A DNA stretch of 64,000 bases, taken from assembly GCA_050084985.1 (NCBI GenBank), contig JBITNC010000001.1:122016001-122080000 (forward strand), read 5' to 3'. A program made the translations under genes and the position numbers. The stretch's first letter is position 1. Each line of letters opens with the position of its first letter. The DNA is from Nageia nagi (lineage: Eukaryota > Pinophyta). The notes under the pieces are model-generated. The model made no database searches and had not been told where the DNA came from. It worked only from the letters and a program-made list of their open reading frames with translations. Below are positions 35,738-49,094 of this stretch, one piece after another.

Positions 35738-36175
35738 GAGCTAAAAAGTGGACTGCAAGTTATTGTGGGCCCCGTTTGCCACCTCCGTCTGTGGCCCCAT
35801 TGACCGGAACTTATCTACTTGAGAATTTTGGTTCACTTCCTTCCTGTATGAATTTAGGAACATGTTCTTCAGTAACTGCTAAGGACATTGGGTGGCCACG
35901 CCAAACTTGTGCATGTGATATCGCATATTCAGAGAGAGGGATTTTGTTGTCGGAGAGAATATTGATAGCATGCTCACGTGATCGAAAGTTCAGATGGCAA
36001 ATCAGACAAGTGAATGAAAATTTGGTCGACGTGAAGGGTGGTCTCACTACACGAATGTGAATAAAGGTAGATGAAATGAGATTTAATCATTCAAATATAC
36101 ATATCATACCAAAAGTGTTAGGTTTTGTTATAGGAGGTTAAATATATCATTTAAGAAGGATAAAATTACTTTACA
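35738..36175 (+). repeat. R repeat copy 3 (internally deleted)
   Basis: Starts AAAAAGTGGACTGCAAGTTA and has CCACCTCCGTCTGTGGCCCC, TGATAGCATGCTCACGTGAT and AGATGAAATGAGATTTAATC. It lacks the central part present in copies 2, 4 and 5. The ORFs on both strands at 35,776-36,060 are not conserved in other copies. Confidence 0.75.
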
Positions 36176-36837
36176 TTTAAGTCCACATGCAACGAACATG
36201 ATGAAAAGTAGAAGTAAACTTTTAAAAAAATTGGCCTTCTAGGTTTGGGAATTTCAATTAGTCAAAAAGGATTAACACGTGTCAATTATTCTTTGATGGG
36301 TGATTAAGATTTTGAAAATGAAGGATTAGTTCCAATATACCATAAATTAACATTAGACGAATCTATGGTAGAAAAAGAAAAAGATATGGAGAACATGGTA
36401 TGAGTAGTTGGGTGATTAAAAATAAAAATAGTAATACATAGATTATGGACAAGTTTATGAAGTGAACAAGTTGTAAGCAATGATAAAGATTTAATGAAAA
36501 TTGAAGTTTTAAAATCTTTAGTAAAAGGTAAATGTAAATTATATTAACATTTGTTAGAGATCAATTGATTTATGGGACAAATAGTTATAGTTGACTATTA
36601 CATAGTATGTATGTTTCGTAATGGGAATGGAATATGAGACATATGTAGCAACAAGGTCAACACATGATCAATTCAACCAACAAAATTTATAGAAATCTTG
36701 AAACTTTATATTTATAACCATGAAAATTGATATTATCTTTGTAATTTGTACCGCATTTTACGACTTTCCGAAGCCCTATTGCAAAACAATGCTATGTTGT
36801 TTAATCCCATGACAAATCCAATAGAAATGAAATGAAA
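36176..36837. other. Spacer between R copies 3 and 4
   Basis: AT-rich, no gene seen. A short piece near 36,650-36,700 (TCAATTCAACCAACAAAATT) resembles the end of the SINE-like sequence at 34.3 kb. Confidence 0.45.
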
Positions 36838-38560
36838 TGACACTTCCGTCTGTGGCCCATCAAAAGCGACTCCATTGATTGAAACTTATCTACTTCTTTT
36901 GAATTTTGGTTCGTTTGCTTCCTATATAAATTTAGGAACATGGTCATCACTCAAAGGGCATATTCAGAGAGATGAGGATGGTGAGGTTGGTGAAGGTGCG
37001 TCGTCAAATGTCAAGTCTTAAAGATGATGTTGTTGAGAGCAGCCTGAGAACTTTGAGAGGGTGGAAATGTTGACAAAAAGAAAGACGGTTTGAAAGCAAT
37101 TTTTGTGATATTTGTGTGGTCACAAAGAACTATGAGTTGCTACTTTCACTGTGTGTGAGAGGAGAGCGGTGGGCCCATAAATAAAATGATTTTGTGGTCT
37201 GAGAAGATATTGACCAACAGATTAGAGGGCGAATCAGAGAACTGGTCACGTAAAATAAGGATTGACGAGTCGATGATACGGTGAAGCGAAGCACAAATCG
37301 AATTTATGTTGGTTGACGTAATAAAAGGCGATATCAAATAAAGGTGAATGAGATGAGATTTGATCCTTCAAATATACGACTAAATAATTTTTTGTTATTG
37401 ATTTATGATGTGAATTGAAGAATGAAGGTTTTCAGTTAATGTTATGATGTGTAATATGAAAGTTATAATAAAAAAGTAGAGTATATTAATATTTATGGAA
37501 GATACATCAATTTAAATGTTATGGTGTTTTAAAAGAATATTATCATATCTTTTAAAGGATATTTTTTATTTTTGTAAGTTGAAATTTAAGTTTATAATGG
37601 TGATTAAAAATTGGAAGAGGGATTTTTTCTCGTAAACACAACTTCCTTGTTAATAGTTAAACCTTCTTAAATAAGAAATGTAATATGAATTATATCTTAG
37701 ATAGATATCATAATGTATTATTGAATTACATACAAGATTCGTAAAGTGGATTGTCAAAAGCAAATAGGACACTAAAATCTCAAGTGTGACCAATAAACTG
37801 TAGGATAAATTTAATTATGTTTTGATTATCTTCATAAGATACTTGGATGGATGTCCATATGTACTATTGAATTATATAAAAAGATAGTAAAGTCAAGTTT
37901 CATAAGGATTTTAGAAAATCTAGTGTGATCAAATGAAGTGTAGGATACACATAAATATGTTTTGATTATTTTTATATACAATAGTCAAAAGAATTTTACT
38001 AAAAAAAAATGAAGATAATGTAGCCTAACAACTGTGCAAAGGGGTCATTTGGGGATCTTAAATTTAAGGTGATAAAGAATGTGGTGGTTATCCCTTACTT
38101 AAACAATTTAATGCAATAACATTCCACAAACAACAAGAGAACAAAGCTCCAAAGGCAACAGAGCTTAGTTTTGAAATGATCAAATAATGCAATAAATACA
38201 AGCAAATATTGAACCTAAGTCTAACCAATTTACTAAAATATGCAAGAAAAAATAGATAAAAATACCTAAATAGGTATCAAAGGAATGAAAAGAAAGTTGA
38301 ATAATTATATTAGCTACATATAAATAAAAAACTTTAACATACACTTTAAATGTTTTTAGATTTAAATTATGTCATTTTCTTTCTAGGTTGATTGGGGTGT
38401 TTATGTACATTAGTTATTAATATGAGGTTATGTTATAACATGCCAATTGGAGTCGTATAGTAGGTTAAGCATATCATCAAGGGAGGATAAAAGTAACATA
38501 TCATTTATAGAGGATAAAAATATCTTACATATCATATAGCATTTTATAATATGTAATCAT
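36838..38560 (+). repeat. R repeat copy 4 and its shared downstream segment
   Basis: Copy 4 proper runs to about 37,560 and is nearly identical to copy 2 from CCTATATAAATTTAGGAACA onward. The following stretch to about 38,560 is similar to 60,700-62,100 downstream of copy 5 (for example TGTTTATGTACATTAGTTAT against TGTTTATGTATATCAGTTAT). At this locus the two SINE sites seen downstream of copy 5 are empty. No coding sequence recognised. Confidence 0.7.
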
Positions 38561-38689
38561 TTCTTATTTTTGTTATTTCAAATAAGAAGGGGAAGCCCAA
38601 ACTCTCGTCCCCACCATAGCTTTTATTGAAGTAACCACCTTCAAGCTTTCACTTGAGAACTCCTTTGGAGAATGAAATAAACATATATG

Positions 38690-39145
38690 GAAATGGAATA
38701 TGGGAGACAAATTCATTTAGAAAAGCTGATAAATTTCTATGAATTTAATCAATAGGATTTCTCAATTTTAGAGACCAATGTGGATGAATGGAATGCAAAA
38801 GAGAAATTCATTTAAAAAACCTTGATAATTTCAATACTCTGCAAACAGCCTATAATAAAAAATAAAATGTAGGAATAAATAAGTATTTAAAACCTTATTA
38901 ATTTCAACACTTCGCAAATTTCACTCTGGAATTCTTTAATTTTGAAAATCCAATTTTAGAAATGAACTATAGAGAGAAAAACACAATTAAAAACTTTGAA
39001 AATTCCCTTCATTATTCATCGATGGGATTCCTTAATTACCCCAATTTCTAAAATGAAATGCTAGGAGAAAAAATAATTAAAAAACTTTAACATTTTCTTA
39101 CAATATTCTCAAATAGAATACCTTCAATTTGAAAACACAATTTCA
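38690..39145 (+). repeat. Degenerate tandem repeat, about five units of roughly 95 bp
   Basis: Recurring words are AATTTCAATACTCTGCAAA or variants, GGAATTCTTTAATTTTGAAA or variants, and CCAATTTTAGAAATGAA, in the same order in successive units. The units are strongly diverged, so this is an old minisatellite-like array. Confidence 0.55.
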
Positions 39146-40693
39146 TAAATGAACATACAAATTCCATTGGTGGAGTCTTCTCTCTTGTACATTGTTTTCT
39201 TTCTTCCTCCTTTCTTTTGGTTTTCCTTTGATTGTCCCCTCTTCCACCCACCTATTATTTTCCCTTTCTCTCTTTTTTCATGTGGGGAATGGAAGTGTGA
39301 CACCCACGTAAGAGTGGGAACTATCTTACCTATGCATGTCATGGGAGGGACATGTGACATCTCCTCCAACTTTTTTTAACTTATTTTATGGTTCCATAGA
39401 TACATAATTTAAATTCAACTTGGTTCCTCTTCTTTATATTTTTTGTTTAGGTCACACACACATATATATTTGATCATTGGAGTGCCTAATCTGATCATTG
39501 GAGTGGATCATGTAAGTGTTGAAGATCTATCTATTAATTCATAACTTTGCTCTAATATTACTATTTTTTCCGATTAACTTAGACTATTATTTATCTATCT
39601 ATAAGACAAATGTCATTTTTTTTAAAATAAGATCATTGAAGTTGCCTTGACCCAATTTACATCAAGATCAAATGGCTTAGTATAATAATTGAGTTCTAAG
39701 GAGGAAACACATGGTCAAATCCTAGGTAATTGACTTAATTCAATAAGAAAGTTGAAAGTCTGTAAATTATGTGACAAAACCTACTGAAAAATGTTATAAT
39801 GATTTACACAAATATTACACTGATCTCTTGACATTTTAAAACATTGTGGTAATTTCAAAGAATATTTTGACAATCTTCTTGAAGCTTCATTATTTATTGT
39901 GGCTTTTTGTGACTTCTAAATAAGAAGATACGAAAATAATATGTCTAGGTTGGTGTTTGCTACATTTCTTGATAATAGAGTGACAAGGATAATAAAATGA
40001 TAAGAATGGAGAATTGAGGGTTCTTAAATTCTATGCGATTTTGCTCATTACTTCAATTTCATTAAACGAGATGCTTTTGTAATCTAGTTGTGGAAAAGAA
40101 GTTTAAATTATGTGCCTTTGAAGCAAAAAAATGAATTGGTAATTAAGACATTAGAATTTTATTATAGTAATTAATAGTGGTATAACAAAATATTAAATGA
40201 AGGGATGTTTAGAAATGTTAGACAATTAAAATTGGCAAAAGTTAAATTTTAAATGTGTACATTTTAGCCCAGCTGAAATATAAGATCAAAGTGAATATTT
40301 ATTCATAATTCTAGAAAGTAGAAAACAGATTAAGATATATGTTGATGAAAACTTGCAAAACATAATTAGAACTAGTACTAAAAATATAATCTAAGCTTTC
40401 AAAAGACACTTGAAAAATGCTTAAAGATGATACAGGCATAATATGCTAAATTCTACCCTTGAAAATATAATTTTCACTGACAAAAATACTCCGTGATGAT
40501 CGACTATATGACCAAATAAGTGCTAAAACACAACTAAAAATTTATACAACATGTGTAAGGGAGTTGGAAAGAGGGATATATGAAGACTCTCGAGTAGATA
40601 ATGAGAAACCCAAAAAATAAATTATTATGAAATAAGAACCTAAAATCAAATATTTTTATTATAAGATAAGAACCAATCACATCTGCCTTTATA
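39146..40693. other. 3' flank of PG2, no gene recognised
   Basis: Overlapping ORFs on both strands at 39,124-39,379 arise from a CT-rich stretch and match nothing I know. The rest is AT-rich. Confidence 0.5.
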
Positions 40694-43158
40694 TTATAGG
40701 TGGCTTAAGCTATAAGAGCATTTCTTGAAGCCAGCTTGTTCTGGGATTTCAATTGAACGCGCACCACAGAATGATTCTCCCCCTGTCGGTTGTTCCTGAA
40801 GCAGTTTACATGGCTCTGGAGTCACAGAAGAGGAGAAACCTGATATACTGGTGCAGTTCCATGGAAGATGCTTAGACTTGGCCATGGTAATGGTAACATT
40901 GGTCAGACAAAAGTCCTTGTATGGAGCTCTTGGAATACCTTCTAATTTTCCTGCAATGCTTACATTTTCTGCTATTACATTGCTAATCCCAATCCTTTCT
41001 ACTACAGGAAGAGCATTTGGATCAAATTTATTATCAGCATGGTCACCATAGGAACCTGTTGAAGTGAATGCCCACTTCATGTTAATCATTTTCATTCTAT
41101 TCACATATATGTCTCTGACAAAGCCACCCCTACCAGGAGTTGACTTGATTCTTACCCCTGTCTCTGAATTAATGGTTTCAATATCCTCAGCTTGAACATC
41201 CTGTATTCCACCTGACATTTCACTACCCAGAGCAATTATAGCACTTGTAGGCGATATTCCAAAGAGACGACGGATTACAATATGTTGACTGGGCATTCCA
41301 TATGAAATTCCATGTTCATCCCAACCACTCTTTATAGCAACAATATCATCACCTGACTCAACGTAACAGTCTTCAATGCGCACATAGGAACAGGAATCTG
41401 CACAATGAAAACAAAATGCTTTCATTAGCCAAGAATACATTGAGGTCGTGAAGGATCAAAAGCAAGGTCTCTATCTCACAAGTGAAGAAAAATCATCAAA
41501 AATGTGAGTTCCAAGTGCCCTCTTTCAGACTTGAAAGAGATAATTGATCAAATCTATTATAAACTAGAAAACAAAGCACTGAGGTATATCCCAAAGGGTT
41601 TATAAGGTAACTTCGAATAGGTTGAGGGTGGCAACTTCAAAGGGTTTCCTAGGTCACTAGGAATAGGTTGGAGATGGTAGCTTCAAAGAGAAGCTAACCT
41701 TGACATGTTAATCATCTCCATCAATTGGAATAATAGTCTATGAAGCACAAGTGTCAAGCAGGCTGAATAAATTCTCACAAAATCAATTTTTATCTAACAC
41801 TTCGTTCTTTCCACTTAACATTGCAGTTATTCTCTTAACATGTATCATGTCAAAATGGACTTTTTTTATTTAGCATTGTTGAAAATATTTAAAACTGTTC
41901 AAACACAATAATTTTGACTGTTTAAATGTTTATCTATAAATTTCAGTTACTATCTTATTTTATCCTATAGGAAAGTATGCAAGTAACAGATGTAATACTC
42001 AAGCAAAGATTCACGCTGACCTGGGTCAATACCATCTGTATTTGGTGAATCAAGTGGTGCAAGAATGGTCACATGCTGAATAAGGATGTTGCTAAAACAA
42101 TTTTGCAAACAGAACAAAAGTGCATTAGTCAAATATTCTGCATTATTTGCACACCATAGACACTTGCTACTTTTCCATAAAGAGTGACAACACTCACTTA
42201 CCTGCTGTACACTGGGTGTAAGTTCCATGCAGGTGAGTTTTTTAAAGTCAGATTTGATATTATTATATCCTGTGAATGCATCAACTCGACCATATAACCA
42301 CGTGTGTATTCTAGTTGTTTTTTGTGGAATTTTTCCCACCAGATTGCACCTTGCCCATCTATAGTGCCATTATCACCTGGTAATCCATGTAATAAAATAA
42401 ATAGATTCAAGATACCCCACCACATAGAAGAGCATTCAATTTTTTAGCCATTTACGATATGAAAATCATCTAAATATCAAAGCGTCTGTAAGGAAGTAAC
42501 TTTATACCTGTTATCACAACATCTGTAAGATTATACCCATTTATCAAGCTGCTGTATCTTAAATACCCTCCATCTCTACCTATTCCATAAGAGGGTAAAG
42601 GTGGATCAAAGGCCAATCTTCTGAATCCTGTAGAATGAACAACCAAAGTTGGAAGCATGTGAAAATTTCTGCAATAAAGATATGTCGAATCTATGCACCT
42701 GATATAAAGAAATATACAAAATATATGCAATAGAAAAAAATAAGAGAGAAGAGAGAATTTCATAAGTTATGAGACGAATATATTCAGACAAAAAACCGTA
42801 CACCTTAAACATATTATAGCTCACATTGAGAATAATACAAGAAACATATATCCCCAATTATATTAAAAGAAATGCATTTAAATGAGATATCCTGTGTCTC
42901 GTGTTTAAAAAAATCCTTTGTAAAGGCTGGAATATGTACTACATAAAGGATCCACGATGGGGCTAGGCAATACTACAAAAGATTATTGTAATCCTCAACT
43001 TTAAACCTTTCATGAAGGCTGAAGGCTCCAAAACAATACAAGATCTGAATACCATGTTAGATTTAATTGAAACTGATAATAAATTCTTATCTATTCAAAT
43101 GAATGTAGAGATTGAAGTAGAAGAAACATGTTTCATTTCTGTTAAGGTCCTATTCTAA

Positions 43159-43389
43159 TGTTAGACACCTAATCCTTAGGGATTATGGTATAGTTAGTAT
43201 AGTATTAGATACTTATTATATTTAGTGTGCTAGAATTTAGAGAGTCATTTCTTGTAGAATAAGAGGAGTTACAATGTATCTCAAAGGTCACCCAAGAAGG
43301 TGAATATGAAGAGTCTTTCTCAAATTGTATTTACACAATATTCTACATTAATAGAATGCTTTTTGATCTTGGAGTTATCCGACCTGTCA
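43159..43389 (+). repeat. 5' LTR of Copia element E, with adjacent primer-binding site
   Basis: Begins TGTTAGACAC and ends CCTGTCA, 231 bp. TGGTACCAGAGC follows at 43,391-43,402, complementary to initiator tRNA-Met. Unrelated in sequence to the LTR of the A-D family. Confidence 0.88.
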
Positions 43390-43402
43390 TTGGTACCAGA
43401 GC

Positions 43403-44507
43403 TATGAGGTTTCCACTCTCTAACTCCATGAGAATCAAAGAGTAACTCTGTTCAAAATTTTCCCAAAATCTTTATCCTGCGTTTTTTCAAATTCTGATTC
43501 TCAAAATCCATCTGTAAGCTCATTTTTGAATTCCTCTCATCGTTCTGGTCATTTTGATATATAACACGACCTAGTTTGGAGAAAAAATGAAGAAAGTATG
43601 TTTGTTTGAAGTTTCAGCTTGTGAACATTAGTTTTGAAGACTGATTTGTGGTTTTTGAGAGTGGTTTTTTCGAAGTTGTTGGTGGTATTTAATTTGCAGA
43701 GGTGTTTTCAAAGTTTGTGCCCGCCATTGAAGACATTGTACAGCCCCGCACATTAAATCTTGTAAGACCACTCACCGTTTATTGTGCAAGCCATCTCCAA
43801 CGCGCAACACACAACCCTCGCGTGCCATCCGTCCTCTCTGCGCACCCTTTGAACACGCATTTCCGCCCCCACTCCAAGCACGTTGTTCCAACCTACGCAC
43901 TTCCCAACGCCACCTCCATGCACCCCCACCACCACCACCCACGCACCTCCCTCTCCCCAGCACACACGACACCACCTCAACACTCCGCGTGCCGCTCCAC
44001 TCAAGATCCGTGCGCATGTTACAAACCTGTTATGTGCCGTTTCACCTACCTTGTCACAGCCCTGTTGCCACATGGATCTACCACTTCAGCATTAGATTTT
44101 ACCTGTTGACTCCCACGTGGATGCTCAATCAGCATCCAGCACCTGCCACATCATCAGCTCAATCAATGCCACGTTAGCGCCCAATCAGCAGTCCACCCTT
44201 GCCACATCATCCCACCTGCACAGTCAGCATTTTCCCTCGAAAAACATGCCCAATCAGCATTTTGAGGTGTTTTTTTGGCCTTTTCAACCTTGAAATGTAT
44301 TTTGGCCATAACTTCTTCATTTTTTGTCCATTTTCAGCGATTTATTTTTCATTGGATTCAGAATTTCGATGGCTACAATTTGAGATGGTTTTCAGACCTT
44401 GAAAATGTACATATTTTGATAGAAATTAGAGAATTTGTGTAACTTATTTTTGGGCAAAGATCACTTAAAAATTTGAAAATTTTGAGACTTTGAAGTTTTG
44501 TTAAAAA
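43403..44507 (+). other. Leader of element E, with a C-rich stretch
   Basis: About 1.1 kb before gag. At 43,740-44,250 the plus strand is strongly C-rich (CACCCCCACCACCACCACCC and similar), which opens overlapping frames on both strands (up to 135 codons). Their His/Pro/Thr or Gly/Val/Arg composition comes from the base bias, and I do not consider them genes. CCACATCATC and CAATCAGCA recur as short words near 44,120-44,250. Confidence 0.6.
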
Positions 44508-47500
44508 ATGCATTCACTTGTGAGCATTGTTGGAATTGTGTTTACTGGTAAAGAAAATTGGCCGGAGTGGTCTAGGAAAATAAAGCATACTTTAATTTTC
44601 AATGATTTTTGGGTTGGCATTTGTGATGGAGATAACCAACCTACCAAACCTACAGATGCCAAGGAGCTTGCGGTTTAGAACATGAAAAATAGTAAAGCAT
44701 ATGCTTTGATTGCTTCTTCGGTTAGTGAAGAGGTTAACCGACACATTAGCTCAATAGATGATGCATGGAATGCATTAAAGAAACTCAAAGATTTGTTTGA
44801 CTCCTATTCCAAATTAAAATTGATCCAACTTCAGTTGAAATTCTTTAACTTAGAGTTAAAGAACGATGATCCCATGGCATTAATTTTAGAAATTAGAGCA
44901 ATAATGCATGACATTCACTCTACTGGTGTGAAGATTGATATTGCTCTCGCAGCTTTGATTAAAGCATTGTACCCCACATACTCAAATTATCTTGAATCCT
45001 TGCAAGCTAGTGGTAACTTAAATTCTCCACATTTGATACGTTGGTGGATAAGATTGCAGAACGTGAGAAGGCATTTGGCAAGAAAACTAGTGATTCTACT
45101 TCAGACACATTGTGCATTGCTCAAAAGGGAAAGAATGTTGTACATGATTCTTCTCGAGGTGAAAGCAACAACCATGGTCATGGTAGGACGAATTATAGAG
45201 TCAGGGGGGTAGATCTAATCAAGGTGATCGTGATGAGAGGAACAATCTACATGGTAAAAGATGCGATAGACGAGCCCATGAAGCTAACACCTGTCACACT
45301 CCATGGGATAAGATCAAAGAAAGGAATGAAAAACAGGAGCAATACAAGAGTAAGAATTCTGACTCCGCTCATTATGTTACTGCATATTGTAACAATACCA
45401 TTGAAAATTTGTGTAATACTTCATTTGCATCTTGAGAGGATGCATGGTTGCTTGATACTGGTGCTACATGCACATGACCTTTCGAAGAGAATTTTTTGAA
45501 GAGATGAATACCAACATTGATGGTGCGGTATATTTTGCTGACAATTCTTGTATCAAATCTTCGGGTATTGGTACTGTGAGACTCAAATTGCCAGGCCTTC
45601 CAGATATGGTTCTTCGAAATGTGCTCTATCTTCCTCAATTGCGAAGGAACTTGCTATCTCTTGTGCTCATTCGACAACAAGGACACTCTATTCATATGTT
45701 CGATGGCATTGTGGAGATAAGGAGGTCTTCCGACAACAAATTGGTGATGACTAGCAAAGAGGATGAGAAGCTGTTGAAGATGCATGGAAGTTCTGCAAAA
45801 TCACAAAATTATGCCTATCTCACCCATCAAGAAAAAGGTACTCTCTCATCTAGTCTTTTGTGGCATGCAAGATTTGGCCATCTCTATTTTGATGATCTCT
45901 ATTTGTTGAAAAAGAGGTTTTTTAAGATTGCCTACTATTCCGAGGAACATAGAACCTTGTGAAGCATGTGTACTAGGAAAGCACAACAAACAACCTTTTC
46001 ATGATTCAAATTTTAGAGCATGTAGAAAACTAGAACTCACACTCTTATTTGTGTGGTCCATTGCCTGTCCCTTCTGTTGCTGGAAACAAATATATCATGA
46101 CCCTCATAGATGATTACTCTAGGATGTGTTGGTTGTATTTGTTAAAGAACAAATCTAAATGTTTGGCAAAGTTTAAAGAATTTTATGTGATGATTGAGAA
46201 AGAAGCAAATGCTCATATTGGAACACTTCGTTTTGATAATGGGGGTGCATACACTTCAGTTGAATTCAAGAACTATCTTAGTTAACATGGAATCAAATAT
46301 CAAACAATTGTTCCCTACAATCCACAACAGAATGGTGTAGTTGAAAGAATGAACAAAACTTTATTGAATACGACACAAGCAATGTTGTTTTTCAAGAATG
46401 TGAAAATGATGTTTTGGGGTGATGCAGTTGTTTGTGCAGTGTATGTCAGAAACAAATGTCCATCTCATGCTCTTGATGATAAGACTCCGTATGAAATATG
46501 GTTTGGCTATGTTCCTTCGGTTCGACATCTCAAGGTTTTTGGTTCTACCTATTATGCCCTAGTCCCTAAGGAACAAAGAAACAAACTTGGTGCCAGGAGT
46601 CGAAAATGTATTTTCTTAGGGTACTCAGATACTACCAAAGGTTATAAGCTTTATGACGAGGTAAACAAAAAGTTCCTCTTTGCAAGGGACGTCATTTTTC
46701 TAGAATGTTCCAAGAGTGACCCAATTGTTGAGCAGCAACTAGATCGCCTTGATAGGTTTACCCATGGAAAGCATTTCTCTAAACATGATTACGAGATTCC
46801 AAATGTTGAGGGGGGGATCCTTATATTAGATCAATCATTGGAATCTACACCACTTGTGCCTATTTCAGAAGTGCCTGATCCAACAATTGCACCTATTCCA
46901 GTAGTACAAGCACCTCCTCCACCACAGGAAGATCCTTCCTCTTTGTCAATTCCAAAAGCTCCTTTTGATGATGTGATTGAAGGGTTCGATAGATTGAGTC
47001 TTGATGAGGATGAAGAACCTTCTCAGCTTGTTGAGCAACCAAAAACATTGCAGAAGATTCCTAAGTGGCTCTTCAAAACACTTAAGAGTGTTCATCCTAA
47101 TGAAGTTGGAAAGATAGGAACTAGGAGTTCCTATAGAAACAGAATTGAAAATGGAGCAGTAGAGGATTCAAATTCAAGTGATAATATTGAGGATATGGAA
47201 TGTTCATTTGATTGTGAATTGAATTTCTCTGCTGATTGTGATGATATTTAGGATATGGAATGTTCATTTGATTGTGAATTGAATTTCTCATGATGTCTTG
47301 AAGGATGCTATGAAGGAGTATGATGCTCTCATCAAGAATGGGACATGGAAGTTGGTGGATCCTCCATATGGAACCAAACCTATTGGATGGAAATGGGTCT
47401 ACAAGAACAAATACAGATCAGACGACTCACTTGAGAAAACAAAGCAAGACTTGTAGCAAAGGGTTTTGCACAGAAAGAAGGTATTGATTATGATGAATCC

Positions 47501-48786
47501 TTTGCTCCCACAGCAAAATGGGATACTATTCGTTCTTTGTTGGCAGTGTCAACTCAGCATGGATGGAAAGTTTATCAGATGGATGTGAAGAATGCTTTCT
47601 TGAATGGTGATTTGAAAGAAAATGTGTACATGAGACAACCGGAAGGATTTGCAGTGAAGGGTCAGGAACAAAAAATTTGTAAGCTTATCAAGTCCTTGTA
47701 TGGCCTAAAACAAGCTCCTCGCACTTGGTACGAAAAGCTTACTGAGCATCTCTTGAAGATAAACTTTGAACACTTTAATCTGGATGATGCAACTTTGTTT
47801 GCCAAAAAAGTTGGCAAAACTGTTGTATATCTTGTGATGTATGTAAATCTTTTGATAACTGGGAACAATGAAAGTTACATTACATCCGTGAAACAAAATT
47901 TGAAAAGAGGTTTTGAAATGACAGATATAGGACATCTTCATTACTATTTGGGCATTGAAGTGACACAAAACCCAAAGTACATTTTCATTTTCCAAAAAAA
48001 GTACATTGGAGAATTGTTGAATAGATTTGGCATGATAGATTGTAATCCCCTTTCCACTCCAATGGAACAAAATTTGAAGTTGAAATCTATTGAAAGGAAT
48101 GCATTTAAGGATGCAACGAAATATAGACAACTTATTGTGAGTCTCATATATCTAACCACAACTAGACCAGACATTTCATTTGTGGTTGGAATTCTCTTCA
48201 GTTTATGCAAAAACCATGTGAAAGACATTGGAATGCAGCAAAAAGAGTTCTTCAATATTTGAAAGGCACACAAGAATTAGGGCTCAAGTATTCCAAAGTA
48301 GGAGACTTCAAATTGATTGGATATACAAATTCAGACTCTGATGGTGACAAAGAAAAAGGAGTTTTTGACTTCAGGATATGCCATGAGTCTTGGATCGGCA
48401 GCTATCTCTTGGAGATCACGAAAGCAATTTGTTCCGATAGATTCTGCCACAGAGGCAGAGTATGTGGCTGCTACAAAGGCAACAAAAGAGATTGTGTGGC
48501 TTAGGAAGATACTGGAAGATTTGCAGGAAAAACAGGTGAATCCAACTCCACTTCTAATTGATAATATTTCTGCAATTCAATTGACCAAGAATCCAAAGTT
48601 TCATGATCAAACAAAGCACATCAATACAAAGTATCATTTGATTCGACATCATGTAGGTCAAGACAATTCAATTGAAACATTGTCCCACAGATGAGCAAAC
48701 ACGGACATCTTCACCAAGACACTTGGAAGAGAAAAGTTGGAGAAGTTCAAGAAAATGCTTGGACTTACCAACTCCCCTTCGGATTA
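44508..48786 (+). pseudogene. Copia element E gag-pol
   Basis: Starts MHSLVSIVGIVFTGKENWPE, with a TAG at 44,676. The gag domain (SVSEEVNRHISSIDDAWNAL) follows, with a frame change near 45,020. The protease DTGATC loses frame at about 45,470. Integrase shows HARFGHL, CEACVLGKHNKQPF, IDDYSRMCWLYLL, FDNGGAYTSVEF, a stop, and QQNGVVERMN (catalytic Glu kept). A 300-codon open part (46,349-47,251) ends in the linker. RT runs WKWVYKNKYR to HLHYYLGIEV, but its catalytic box is YVNLLITGN in place of YVDDLLITG. RNase H has ATEAEYVAATKATKEIVW and, past a stop, DIFTKTLGREKLEKF, ending at TAA 48,784-48,786. Non-functional. Confidence 0.92.
47191..47289 (+). repeat. 60-bp tandem duplication inside E pol
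   Basis: A 39-bp word starting GGATATGGAATGTTCATTTG occurs at 47,191-47,229 and again at 47,251-47,289. The junction region carries the TAG that ends the 300-codon frame (47,249-47,251). Probably a local duplication after insertion. Confidence 0.85.
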
Positions 48787-48795
48787 AGGGAGGAA

Positions 48796-49041
48796 TTTTA
48801 GACACCTAATCCTTATGGATTATGGTATAGTTAGTATAGTATTAGATACTTACTATATTTAGTAAATTTGTAGCTTTGAGTGTGCTAGAATTTAGAAAGT
48901 CATTTCTTGTAGAATAAGAGGAGTTACACTGTATCTCAAAGGTTACCCAAGGTGAACATGAAGAGTCTTTCTCAAATTGTATTTATACAATATTCTACAC
49001 TAATAAAATGCCTTTTGATCTTGGAGTTATCCGGCCTATCA
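48796..49041 (+). repeat. 3' LTR of Copia element E
   Basis: Follows the polypurine tract AAGGGAGGAA. It begins TTTTAGACAC (TG mutated to TT) and ends CCTATCA, 246 bp. Compared with the 5' LTR it has an extra piece of about 18 bp near 48,863-48,880 (AAATTTGTAGCTTTGAG) and a small deletion. Confidence 0.88.
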
Positions 49042-49094
49042 TTCTGCTCCATAAATCTTACCATGTTACTGTCCAAAAGTTGCTTCAAGATTGG

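Larger units (their letters stand above)
43159..49041 (+). mobile_element. Copia element E (second Copia lineage), nearly complete, in PG2 intron 1
   Basis: 5.9 kb with two short LTRs, primer site, leader, gag-pol remnant and polypurine tract, inserted antisense to PG2. The flanks contain TTCTA (left, 43,153-43,157) and TTCTG (right, 49,042-49,046), a probable 5-bp target duplication with one difference. The outer flanks join to match the uninterrupted PG1 intron 1 near 8,395-8,440, which defines the insertion site independently. Confidence 0.9.

Noticed and set aside
39124-39379. Opposed ORFs on both strands near 39.2 kb
   Set aside because: Arise from a CT-rich stretch, overlap each other completely, and show no recognisable motif.
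43702-44177. Overlapping ORFs of up to 135 codons on both strands
   Set aside because: They come from strand-biased C-rich sequence in the leader of element E; low-complexity His/Pro/Thr or Gly/Val composition and several simultaneous registers argue against coding.
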